Below are positions 33,550 to 41,538 of a stretch of DNA of 52,244 nucleotides, one piece after another. This stretch comes from Litorimonas sp964610115 (GTDB taxonomy: Bacteria > Pseudomonadota > Alphaproteobacteria > Caulobacterales > Maricaulaceae). The number at the start of each line of letters is the position of its first letter. The first letter of the stretch is position 1. The translations under genes and the position numbers were made by a program. The stretch spans positions 1 to 52,244 of the forward strand of contig CAZSUW010000006.1 of NCBI GenBank assembly GCA_964610115.1. The letters are read 5' to 3'. The notes beneath the pieces are model-generated. The model searched no databases, had not been told where the DNA came from, and worked only from the letters and a program-made list of their open reading frames with translations.

Positions 33550-36453
33550 ATGTTTGTGATCCGATATACTCTTCTTCTTTCGACGGCGCTTTTCATCATC
33601 GGGTGTACTGATCCTGCCGTCGACATCGAGGCTGGCGATCAAACTGAACGTGTGCAAGCTGATGCGGCCGCGAACAATCCGCTTTGGGAAACTGCTGACT
33701 TTGCGCATCAGGCGAGCGACCTGCCTATGGATGAGGATATCACATATGGGAGGCTGCCGAACGGACTGCGCTATGCGGTGATGGAAAATGCAACCCCCTC
33801 CCGGACAGCAACGCTGTTGATGCGGGTGGATGCGGGTTCTTTAGATGAAACCGATGCCACGCGCGGGATTGCGCATTTCCTAGAACATATGGCTTTCAAT
33901 GGGTCTGAGAATATTCCCGAGGGTGAAATGACAAAGCGTTTGGAGCGTCTGGGCCTATCCTTCGGCGCAGATACAAATGCGTCCACCTCTTTCGATCAAA
34001 CGATTTATCAACTCGAACTTCCTGAGACGACAGATGAGATGTTGGAAGAAGCCCTCTTTATCTTTCGCGAAACAGCAGAGAAGCTGAACCTTGATCCGGA
34101 CGCTATCGATCGGGAGCGGGGAGTGATACTGGCCGAGAAGCGCGCGCGAAATAGCCCTGGCTATCGTGCGGCGATTGATGGATTACGATTTTCATCGCCT
34201 GGGGCCGACCTGGTCGAAAAACTGCCGATTGGGACCGTCGAGACGATTGAGAATGTGACGCCCGAGGACTTCCGGGCCTTTTACTCCGAACAGTATAGAC
34301 CTGAAGATACCTTCATCGTTTTGGTTGGGGATCGGCCTGCAGAGCAGATGGTACAGATGATCGACGCCGCCTTCTCTGATTGGGTCTCTGTTGGTGAAGG
34401 CGTTGCTGATGCCAAAGTTACGGGCATTACGGTGGATGCGCCCCGCTATGAGGCGTTTTTCGATCCAGAGATTACGAGCCGGGTGACCTTGTCCGTCATC
34501 AGCCCGCCCCGCCCTGAAGCCCGCGAACGCGATACGGCCGCTAACCGGGCCGCGGAACTTCCGCTTTATTTCGCTTATGCAATGCTAAATCGGCGCTATG
34601 CTAAGCGCGTCAGAACCGGGGAGGCTGTCTTTACAGGGGCGGGTGCGGGAACTTCCAATACGTTTGAGGCGGCGAGAACGTCGTCTTTGTCAGTGTCGGC
34701 TGAACATGATGCGATTGCCCCGGCGTTTCAGCAAGCTGAACGAGAGCTGCGTCGGGCGTTAGTACACGGCTTCAGCCAAGCCGAACTTGATGAGCAGGTG
34801 GCTAACATCCGGAAAAGCTATGAAGTCGCGGTGCAAACATCCCCCACACGCCGCACGCCAAATCTTGCTCGGAATATTCTCAATGCCTTCGCCAATGAAC
34901 AAGTGATGACGAGCGCGGCGTCAAATCTGGAACGCTTTGTCTCTGTCATTGATAGCATAACGGTTGAAGACGCCGAGGACGCTTTGCGGGCGGCTTGGGT
35001 CGGTCTGGAAGAAAGGCCGCAAGTCTATCTGCAAAGCGATACCGTAATAGAGGACGCGCCGCAGTTTTTAGAGGACATGCTGAGAGAGAGTCTCACGGTC
35101 GAGTTGCCGCCCTTGGAAGACGCAGAGAGCGTTGAGTTTGCCTATGCCGAATGGGGCACGCCGGGCGAAATTGTTTCACGTGAAACAATCGAAGATTTGG
35201 GTTTCACCGCGCTGCGTTTCGAAAACAATGTGCGTTTGACGCTAAAACAGACGCCTTATGAGACTGACGTCATCCGTATTCGGGTGCGATCCGGCAATGG
35301 ATCCGCACATTTTGATTTGGACAATACAGCCTTCCCGACACAGATTGGCTCAATCATTCCAAGATCAGGTTTGGGCGCGCATGATACGGATACGCTGGCG
35401 ACCTTAACAGCGGGGCGCACGGTCGGCGTGTCGCGCGGTTTCGGCCAAGAGGCAATGACCCTGTCCGCAACGACTGTTCCCGATGATTTGGAGCTGCAAT
35501 TTCAACTCCTCGCCGCGCAACTGACGGACCCGGGCTTTCGTGAGGATGTAATTCCAAACTTCCAAAAACAAGTCCGCCAAGTCTGGTCTAAATTCGATAG
35601 CACGCCAAGCGGCGCCGCTGGTATCGCCATCCCGGCTATTCTGACACAAGGGCACCCCAGCTCGCGCCATCCCGATGAGAGCGAAGTCGTAAATGTTGAT
35701 CTGGACGCGATAAAGCAATGGTATGATCAGAACGTCCGAGGCGGCGCGATTGAAATCGCCGTTGTCGGCGATTTCGATGAAGCCGCGACTATAGACGCTG
35801 TAGCCGCGACCTTTGGTACTTTGGAGGCGCGACCCGATCCAGTTGTTGATATTCCAGCGGAGGCGTTGGATTACTCAATCACACCGGGACGTATGCGGCC
35901 GCATCGCGTGAGTCATAGCGGAGAGCCCGATACAGCTCTGGTTCGCCTGTATTGGCCCGTGCCCGACCATAGTTCGCCCAAGACAGATCGAGAGCTATCC
36001 ATCTTAACCGATGCGTTGGGTTTGGAATTGACTGAGCGCCTGCGTGAACAAGAGGGTGCAACCTATTCACCGAGTGCTTGGGTGAGCCTGCCGGAACACA
36101 AACATGATTATGGGTATATCGCGGCATCCGTCGAAGCGGCCCCGAACGAGGTGGACCGTGTGACGGAATTGATCGAAGCGGCGGCGGCAGATCTGGCACG
36201 GGACGGGTTGAGCGCCGATGTCTTTGATCGCGCAATGAAGCCCGTGCTGGAAAACCTCGAAACGAGCCTCGAGAATAATAATTTCTGGCTGTCTTTGGCG
36301 GATGAGGCGCAGTCCGACCCAGCGTCACTTGACCGCTACCGGACGCGCGACCTTATGTTCCAAAATATGACAGCCAGTGATGTCTCAAAACAAGCAGAGG
36401 CCGTTTTTGATGTGTCTCGCGCGGTCCGCATTCATGTTCTGCCAGAAGAATAA
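33550..36453 (+). CDS. M16 family zinc metalloprotease lipoprotein
   Basis: 967 residues, the two-half size of pitrilysin/PqqL-type peptidases. The N-terminus has a lipoprotein signal (LLLSTALFIIGC), so it is probably anchored in the outer membrane facing the periplasm. The inverted zinc motif is H109-FL-E112-H113 (IAHFLEHMAFNGS), with downstream acidic residues in RERGVILAEKRAR (E189, E196), the latter being the likely third ligand. The C-terminal half contains the second M16 domain (AVVGDFDEAATIDAV, LREQEGATYSPSAWVS). Family members degrade peptides; the substrate here is unknown. Transcription diverges from the giant repeat gene. A perfect parS site lies within the coding sequence. A GCCAGAA/TTCTGGC stem-loop without a T run spans the stop region. 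Confidence 0.93.
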   Translation: MFVIRYTLLLSTALFIIGCTDPAVDIEAGDQTERVQADAAANNPLWETADFAHQASDLPMDEDITYGRLPNGLRYAVMENATPSRTATLLMRVDAGSLDETDATRGIAHFLEHMAFNGSENIPEGEMTKRLERLGLSFGADTNASTSFDQTIYQLELPETTDEMLEEALFIFRETAEKLNLDPDAIDRERGVILAEKRARNSPGYRAAIDGLRFSSPGADLVEKLPIGTVETIENVTPEDFRAFYSEQYRPEDTFIVLVGDRPAEQMVQMIDAAFSDWVSVGEGVADAKVTGITVDAPRYEAFFDPEITSRVTLSVISPPRPEARERDTAANRAAELPLYFAYAMLNRRYAKRVRTGEAVFTGAGAGTSNTFEAARTSSLSVSAEHDAIAPAFQQAERELRRALVHGFSQAELDEQVANIRKSYEVAVQTSPTRRTPNLARNILNAFANEQVMTSAASNLERFVSVIDSITVEDAEDALRAAWVGLEERPQVYLQSDTVIEDAPQFLEDMLRESLTVELPPLEDAESVEFAYAEWGTPGEIVSRETIEDLGFTALRFENNVRLTLKQTPYETDVIRIRVRSGNGSAHFDLDNTAFPTQIGSIIPRSGLGAHDTDTLATLTAGRTVGVSRGFGQEAMTLSATTVPDDLELQFQLLAAQLTDPGFREDVIPNFQKQVRQVWSKFDSTPSGAAGIAIPAILTQGHPSSRHPDESEVVNVDLDAIKQWYDQNVRGGAIEIAVVGDFDEAATIDAVAATFGTLEARPDPVVDIPAEALDYSITPGRMRPHRVSHSGEPDTALVRLYWPVPDHSSPKTDRELSILTDALGLELTERLREQEGATYSPSAWVSLPEHKHDYGYIAASVEAAPNEVDRVTELIEAAAADLARDGLSADVFDRAMKPVLENLETSLENNNFWLSLADEAQSDPASLDRYRTRDLMFQNMTASDVSKQAEAVFDVSRAVRIHVLPEE
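35172..35187. other. parS centromere site 1
   Basis: Perfect 16-base palindrome TGTTTCACGTGAAACA (flanks extend it to 18), identical to the ParB-binding parS of Caulobacter. It lies inside the M16 protease gene, encoding VSRET. A second identical site lies 9.3 kb away in alr. Confidence 0.9.
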
Positions 36454-36538
36454 ATGGGGAAGTATTCTGGCGTTAAGGATGAACACTAAGGCCTTAACTA
36501 CTGTAAAAAATAGCGAAATTCTAGGCTTTGGTTCCCTT

Positions 36539-36555
36539 TTAAAGGGAATTTAACC
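36539..36555 (+). promoter_or_regulatory. CtrA-binding box upstream of the TadG-like gene
   Basis: TTAA (36539-36542), seven bases, then TTAACC (36550-36555) followed by AT. This matches the CtrA consensus TTAA-N7-TTAAC exactly and includes the Caulobacter TTAACCAT form. It lies 115 bases before the ATG, in a 217-base intergenic region. A CCCTTTTAAAGGG inverted repeat overlaps its left half. Confidence 0.65.
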
Positions 36556-36670
36556 ATAAAGCAGGCGCGCCTGTCCCGCAATGGGGCATTTTACAGCACT
36601 TGGCACTGAACTGGCAACTCACTCTTCCGAAACGCGGCACTTTCGTGTCGCTCCAGTTCGGGAGGCTTGA

Positions 36671-38053
36671 ATGCCAAAGTTTAGTTTTCGTCGTCTTTGC
36701 AAAACATTCACCAAGAATGAGGACGGCCACATGGCGCTCATGACCGCGATTGGGTCTATCGCGATCCTCGGCTCTGTTGCTCTGGCGATCGATTTGACGC
36801 GCGGGATCAACAAGCAAGTCAATCTGGCCGATGCGTCTGATGCCGTCGCTTTGCTGCTGGCGAAATCAGGATTGGAAACAGACGCTGAATTGATGGCGGC
36901 CGCTGAAACTCACTTGGCTCAGCTTTATCCCGGCCCTGATGGCGCTGAGTTACGCATCCTGTCGATCAATAAAGACGGCGATCAAGTAACAGTACGTTTG
37001 GCCGATAATTCTAAGGCTGGCTTCTCTGGTATTTTAGGCCGTGGTGATGTCGACGTTTCCGCCGGTGCATCCGCAATTTATGCGCAGCGCGAAATGGACA
37101 TTGCCCTTGTGCTCGACACGACCTTGTCAATGGGGGATCCGGCGACAGGTGGCGGGACAAAGCTAGACGCCTTGAAGCGTTCTGCGGACACAATGGTATC
37201 GACGATTGAGAGCTATAATAGCGACGCGGTACGCATGTCGGTTGTGCCGTTTTCCAACTATGTGAATGTAGGCCTATCGCGCCGGAATTCACCCTGGCTT
37301 CGCGTTGATGCGGACAGCACGACAACGACGAATGTCTGCCGCAATGTTCGCCCCGTCACTTCGCGCACAAATTGCCGTCGCGAGACCTATTCATGCGACC
37401 GTGACGGTGTGGCGTCGACCTGTTCTCGTAATCGTTGTGATGTGACCTATGGTCCGACACAGCGCGTCTGTGGCCCACAAACCAATCGTCAAACTTGGCA
37501 TGGTTGTGTCGGCTCTCGTAATGTTCCGATGGACACGCGCCCTGGCTTTGGTGGCAACCGCATTCCGGGCCTTTTAAACGCCCGTTGTGGAGAAGAACTG
37601 CAGCCGCTGACCAATGATCTCGACGACGTGAAAACGACGATTGCTGACATGACGGCAAGTGGTAACACCTATATGCCATCTGGCCTGATGTGGGGCTGGC
37701 GGACACTGGATAGCGATATGCCTCTGCGGACTACAGATAACGGGTCTGACAAGGTTCTGATCCTGATGACAGACGGCATGAATAGCCGCTCTAAACAGGG
37801 GGAGCGTCACGAGCGCCGGAACAATAACGCCGATGCGGACCGGAAGACACGTGATATCTGCGAGAGCGTTAAAAATGATGACATCACGATTTACACCATC
37901 GCTTATGAGGTCACGGATGCCTCGACGCGGGCTTTGCTAGAAAACTGCGCATCCGGCGGCGGCAATTTCTTCAATGCCCGGAGTGTTGACGAGTTAGAAG
38001 CCGCATTCCGCGACATCGGCGAGAGCCTGAACGAACTCCGCATTACCGCTTAG
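36671..38053 (+). CDS. TadG-like pilus-assembly protein with VWA domain
   Basis: 460 residues. The N-terminal TadE/G-like segment, about residues 15-50 (EDGHMALMTAIGSIAILGSVALAIDLTRG), is a membrane helix of the Flp-pilus minor pilin-like type. It is followed by a von Willebrand factor A domain whose metal site reads LVLDTTLSMGDP (DxTxS, Thr replacing the first Ser) and LILMTDGMNS. Between these is an insertion (about 220-305) with eight Cys, including NVCRNV, YSCDRD and WHGCVGSR, probably disulphide-bonded outside the cytoplasm. GGGAGG six bases upstream supports the start. No other tad genes are nearby; a CtrA box upstream and a terminator downstream make it a stand-alone gene. Confidence 0.88.
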   Translation: MPKFSFRRLCKTFTKNEDGHMALMTAIGSIAILGSVALAIDLTRGINKQVNLADASDAVALLLAKSGLETDAELMAAAETHLAQLYPGPDGAELRILSINKDGDQVTVRLADNSKAGFSGILGRGDVDVSAGASAIYAQREMDIALVLDTTLSMGDPATGGGTKLDALKRSADTMVSTIESYNSDAVRMSVVPFSNYVNVGLSRRNSPWLRVDADSTTTTNVCRNVRPVTSRTNCRRETYSCDRDGVASTCSRNRCDVTYGPTQRVCGPQTNRQTWHGCVGSRNVPMDTRPGFGGNRIPGLLNARCGEELQPLTNDLDDVKTTIADMTASGNTYMPSGLMWGWRTLDSDMPLRTTDNGSDKVLILMTDGMNSRSKQGERHERRNNNADADRKTRDICESVKNDDITIYTIAYEVTDASTRALLENCASGGGNFFNARSVDELEAAFRDIGESLNELRITA

Positions 38054-38072
38054 TCGGACGGAGCATGAAAAG

Positions 38073-38104
38073 AAAACCCGCGCTCATCAGGGCGCGGGTT
38101 TTTT
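38073..38104. terminator. Terminator between TadG-like and FKBP genes
   Basis: The stem AAAACCCGCGC (38073-38083) / GCGCGGGTTTTTT (38092-38104) has T and A runs on both flanks. It terminates the TadG-like gene and can also serve the converging FKBP gene cluster. Confidence 0.9.
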
Positions 38105-38125
38105 GTGGGGTGCAATAGACGCACA

Positions 38126-38677
38126 CTATCCTGTATTCACACGCAAAACCTGCATATGAAACATGAGCGTGCCAGATGGTCGCCCGCCACCGCCATTCCC
38201 GTAGGCGAGGTTGGCCGGGATATAGAGCGTGCGCGCTTCGCAGACTTTCATATCCGTCAGGGCTTCGGTCCAGCCTTTGATGACTCGGCTCGGCGGTGTG
38301 ACAAACGGGCTGCCGCGCTCATAGGAACTGTCGAACACTTCGCCACTGGGGAAAAAGCCGTGATAATGAGCAAAGGTTTCTTCATAAGGTTGAGGCGAAA
38401 CCCCGCCGTCAATCCCAGGCTGGATGACCGAATATTGTAGGCCTGTGCGCGTTGTCACGACGCCCTCACGTTCGCCATTTTCAGCATGCCAAATATCAAA
38501 TTCCGACACTGTTGGTAACGCCTGTTCTGGATAGTCTTCGAGCGCGAGGATCATCTCGTCCGGACACACTGCAACGGTCCCTCCGGCCGCCATTGTATCG
38601 CTGTCCGTTGTCGGCGCCGTGCCAGCTGAACAGGCGATCAAAATAGCCGTAGAGCCCAATAGAATTAGCCGTTTCAT
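38126..38677 (-). CDS. FKBP-type peptidyl-prolyl isomerase lipoprotein
   Basis: 183 residues. A lipobox (LILLGSTAILIAC) places it in the periplasm, membrane-anchored. The C-terminal FKBP domain starts near residue 80 (TRTGLQYSVIQPG), with HYHGFFPSGEVFDSSYERG, FVTPPSRVIKGWTEALTDM, IPANLAYGNGGGG and LMFHMQVLRV. In the second block the canonical Tyr-Phe pattern is largely kept, so it is probably active as a proline isomerase or chaperone. GGAG lies seven bases before the ATG. It is the last gene of the minus-strand cluster that begins with the DUF533 gene. Confidence 0.92.
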   Translation of the reverse strand: MKRLILLGSTAILIACSAGTAPTTDSDTMAAGGTVAVCPDEMILALEDYPEQALPTVSEFDIWHAENGEREGVVTTRTGLQYSVIQPGIDGGVSPQPYEETFAHYHGFFPSGEVFDSSYERGSPFVTPPSRVIKGWTEALTDMKVCEARTLYIPANLAYGNGGGGRPSGTLMFHMQVLRVNTG

Positions 38678-38715
38678 AGACGTCTCCAGAATTTATGAAA
38701 GTGTGAAGTGGGTAT

Positions 38716-39903
38716 CTATCTCGCCAATTCCTTCATGGCGTTTTCGAGGCCGCTTAACGTCATGGGGAACATGCGTTCGGCGCCGATGATCTCTTGGATC
38801 ATTTGCGTGCTTTGACTGTAAGCCCAGTACTTTTCCGCGGTGGGATTGATCCAGATAAGGTGCGGGTAGATATCGACAATTCGTTTCAGCCACACCGCCC
38901 CAGGCTCTTCATTCCAATGTTCGACGGAGCCGCCGCGCATGGCGACTTCATAGGGGCTCATGGCGGCGTCACCGACGATTACAACACGGTGGTCCGAGGG
39001 GAATTTGTGTAGGATATCCCAAGTGGGCGTCACCTCTGTCATCCGCCGGCGATTATCTTTCCAGACTTGCTCATAAAACATGTTGTGGAAGTAAAAATAT
39101 TCTAGCCGTTTGAACTCTGACTTCGCGGCAGAAAACAAGTCCTCCACCTGTTTGACATGCGCATCCATCGATCCGCCAATGTCAAAAAAGGCCAGCACTT
39201 TCACAGCGTTGCGGCGTTCGGGGCGCATCTTAATGTCAAGCCAGCCTTGTCGAGCCGTTCCGCGAATAGTGCCAGGTAGATCGAGCTCTTCCGCAGCACC
39301 TTCGCGCGCAAATTTGCGTAAGCGCCGCAGGGCAACTTTGATGTTGCGCGTGCCAATTTCTTTATCGCCGTCAAGATTTTTAAATGTCCGCTTGTCCCAG
39401 ACTTTTATGGCTTTCCCGTGGCGGCCTTCATTTTGGCCAATGCGCACGCCTTCAGGGTTATAGCCATAGGCCCCAAAGGGGGATTTTCCGGCTGTGCCAA
39501 TGTTTTTATTGCCGCCTTCATGGCGCTTATCTTGGTTCTCCAGACGCTCTTTCAGCGCCTCCATGATCTTGTCGAAATCGCCCAGCTTTTCGATCTCTTC
39601 CATCTCCTCGGGGGAGAGGTGCAGTTCCGCCATTTTGCGTAGCCAATCTTCTGGAATGTGGTGCTCGTCTTGGCCGAAAATATCGCCCAGATAATCGACG
39701 CCCCGGAAGACATGGCCAAACACTTGATCAAACTTATCAAGATCGCGTTCGTCCTTCACCAAGGCGGTACGGGATAGGTAGTAAAACCCGTCCATGCTTT
39801 CGTCTGCTACGCCTTTGTCAATGCCTTCCAGAAGCGTTAGATATTCGCGGATTGAAACGGGAACGGACGCGCGGCGCAGCTCTGAGAAGAAATGGTGAAA
39901 CAT
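38716..39903 (-). CDS. CoxE-like VWA-domain protein
   Basis: 395 residues. The N-terminal part (MFHHFFSELRRASVPVSIREYLTLLEG) and the mid part with YNPEGVRIGQNEGRHGKAIKVWDKR are typical of alphaproteobacterial CoxE-like VWA proteins. The C-terminal VWA has a metal site FFDIGGSMDAH (DxGxS, Gly replacing the first Ser) and VVIVGDAAMSPYE. These cytoplasmic proteins usually act with a MoxR-type AAA+ ATPase to insert or remodel metal centres. No such ATPase is encoded in the window, though one may be elsewhere. It starts eight bases after the cupin gene stop. Confidence 0.87.
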   Translation of the reverse strand: MFHHFFSELRRASVPVSIREYLTLLEGIDKGVADESMDGFYYLSRTALVKDERDLDKFDQVFGHVFRGVDYLGDIFGQDEHHIPEDWLRKMAELHLSPEEMEEIEKLGDFDKIMEALKERLENQDKRHEGGNKNIGTAGKSPFGAYGYNPEGVRIGQNEGRHGKAIKVWDKRTFKNLDGDKEIGTRNIKVALRRLRKFAREGAAEELDLPGTIRGTARQGWLDIKMRPERRNAVKVLAFFDIGGSMDAHVKQVEDLFSAAKSEFKRLEYFYFHNMFYEQVWKDNRRRMTEVTPTWDILHKFPSDHRVVIVGDAAMSPYEVAMRGGSVEHWNEEPGAVWLKRIVDIYPHLIWINPTAEKYWAYSQSTQMIQEIIGAERMFPMTLSGLENAMKELAR

Positions 39904-39911
39904 GTGATCGG

Positions 39912-40385
39912 TTAGTCTTCCTGCTCTTCAGGCAATGAAGGATCTGGGTCTGTGGCCATAGGGCTGGATTTCGCACTATATTTGAACACGACGAATTCTA
40001 GCGGGCTGTCATGTGCGGCGCGGATGCCGTGATAATCCCAACTTCTCGCAAAAAGGATGTCGCCTTCCTTAGCCACGCTTTCAACGCCGTTCAGGGACCA
40101 CGTGCCACGGCCCTTTGTCACCATCAAATATTCCTCATCGGCGTGGCGATGGGGCGGATGAATTTGACTACCTGGCATGATGCGCGCCACCCCGACCAAG
40201 ACCGGGGAAAGGGCGTGTGTGTCTTCGGTAAAATAAGGGAGGAACTCACCCCAATCATTCGCTGCAATATCTACGGTTTCGGCGCTGACAATGGACGAGG
40301 CAGGGGCTGTGTTTTCAACCACCTTTGAAGTCTCGGCGCATCCGAAGAGCAGCGTTGTTGAAGCTATAAACCAAACAGATCTCAT
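39912..40385 (-). CDS. Cupin-domain lipoprotein
   Basis: 157 residues. The ATG at 40385 is chosen because it overlaps the upstream Kazal gene stop as ATGA, has AGGGGGG upstream, and gives a lipoprotein signal (MRSVWFIASTTLLFGC). The frame runs 18 codons further without support. The cupin barrel contains the metal-binding motif PPHRHADEEYLMVTKGRG (HxHx3Ex6G) and the second motif GDILFARSWDYHGIRA, so a bound metal ion is likely. Many such proteins bind small molecules, and the role here is unknown. A secreted cupin lipoprotein next to a Kazal lipoprotein is unusual. Confidence 0.85.
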   Translation of the reverse strand: MRSVWFIASTTLLFGCAETSKVVENTAPASSIVSAETVDIAANDWGEFLPYFTEDTHALSPVLVGVARIMPGSQIHPPHRHADEEYLMVTKGRGTWSLNGVESVAKEGDILFARSWDYHGIRAAHDSPLEFVVFKYSAKSSPMATDPDPSLPEEQED

Positions 40386-40759
40386 GTCTCGCATTCCCCC
40401 CTGAAAGCGGCTGAAATGCCTTGGCTGTTTGCCACGCATTCATTGCTATAGGTTTTTCCGTCACAGCCACAAACCGGATTGTAGTCCATTGTGCAAAGCT
40501 CTGGCCGGGGACGGCAAACTCCCGGCGCATCTGCCGCGCCGCATTGGTCTTTGATCTCGCGGTGGCAATAGTCTCCCGCGGCGCATCCGGGTCCAGGAGG
40601 CTTAACCATGCCCCCACAGCTTTGCCCCGAAACTGGCTGTGTCACGGGGAAGTTGGGCGGTGGAATATGCGGTTGATTGGCAGAGCCCGGACCTGCGACT
40701 TGAACCGGCGCGCAGCCGATCATAAGGCATAGGCCCGCACCGATGACCCAGAGCTTCAT
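40382..40759 (-). CDS. Kazal-domain lipoprotein (possible protease inhibitor)
   Basis: 125 residues. Lipobox at residues 1-16 (LWVIGAGLCLMIGC), then a Pro-rich spacer and two Cys-rich parts. The first contains QSCGG..PGPGCAAGDYCHRE and resembles a small knottin-like or Cys-rich module. The second (PELCTMDYNPVCGCDGKTYSNEC then VANSQGISAAFRGEC) is a clear Kazal domain. Kazal domains inhibit serine proteases, though bacterial ones are little studied. As a lipoprotein it would face the periplasm or surface. Its ATG overlaps the stop of the DUF533 gene by four bases, and its stop overlaps the cupin start. Confidence 0.9.
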   Translation of the reverse strand: MKLWVIGAGLCLMIGCAPVQVAGPGSANQPHIPPPNFPVTQPVSGQSCGGMVKPPGPGCAAGDYCHREIKDQCGAADAPGVCRPRPELCTMDYNPVCGCDGKTYSNECVANSQGISAAFRGECET

Positions 40760-41457
40760 CCGAGGCGAACCTCTGTTTCGATTAGAGCGGCGGCTTCTGG
40801 GTCAAGGCCGAGTGCCATGGCGAGGCTATCGAGATAGTTCCTCTCCAATGGGTTCAACCCGTCCGCAATGCGCGCGGAGACCGCGTAGATTTCTGCCGCG
40901 CTTTGATCAGAGTTTGCCAAAGACGCAATCGCGGTTGGATCTGCCGGCGTGGACATAACGTCCTTCAAGGCCGCTTCGTCTGCAGCGGGATAGGCCGCGA
41001 TCAGAGCGCGCTCGCCATCGCTGAATGTGCCGTCAGCTTTGGCCGCCGCGACCATAGCTTTAAGCAAAATGTCTGCGCGGTCCTCGCCAGCTTGACCCTT
41101 CAAAAGCCCAATCGCGTCTTTGAAATCTCTTGGCATCGCGCCACGCTTATGACCGCGATAGGCGATGGTCCCGAGGGCAGCCAGTCCGCCTAAGGTGGCG
41201 ACTTTCCGCATAGATCGCGATTTTAAAAGCAGAGCGAGCCCGCCCGCCATTCCGGCATATTTGGCTTGTTGGCGGACCATGGCGCGGTTTTCTGCTGTGT
41301 CGTCGAGGCCAAGCTTGTCGATTAGGAAATCTTCGCCGCGTGCGCCGAGAGTTTTTGCTTGAACCGAGAGCTCTTTAGAGCCCTCTTCAATTGACGCGGG
41401 GAGGTCGCCGAGCAGTTGTGAAAGGAAGTCTTGGAGGGAGGAAGCTGTATTTGTCAT
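40756..41457 (-). CDS. DUF533/TerB-like protein
   Basis: 233 residues. A hydrophobic Gly/Ala-rich segment (AKYAGMAGGLALLLKSRSMRKVATLGGLAALGTIAY, about residues 65-102) is followed by a TerB-like all-helical domain (ILLKAMVAAAKADGTFSDGERALIAAYP), matching the YebE/DUF533 family of inner-membrane-associated proteins. The acidic AAKADGTFSDGE stretch resembles the metal-binding loop of TerB. Function is unknown. It is the first gene of a coupled cluster (ATGA overlap with the Kazal gene), 81 bases from the divergent acylase gene. Confidence 0.85.
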   Translation of the reverse strand: MTNTASSLQDFLSQLLGDLPASIEEGSKELSVQAKTLGARGEDFLIDKLGLDDTAENRAMVRQQAKYAGMAGGLALLLKSRSMRKVATLGGLAALGTIAYRGHKRGAMPRDFKDAIGLLKGQAGEDRADILLKAMVAAAKADGTFSDGERALIAAYPAADEAALKDVMSTPADPTAIASLANSDQSAAEIYAVSARIADGLNPLERNYLDSLAMALGLDPEAAALIETEVRLG

Positions 41458-41538
41458 ACAGGTGTTCTAGCGCGCATCGCCTATCGGTTAAAGGACGAAG
41501 ACGCTTGTCGGGCTAATTTACTGCGTTAAACCTTGTAT

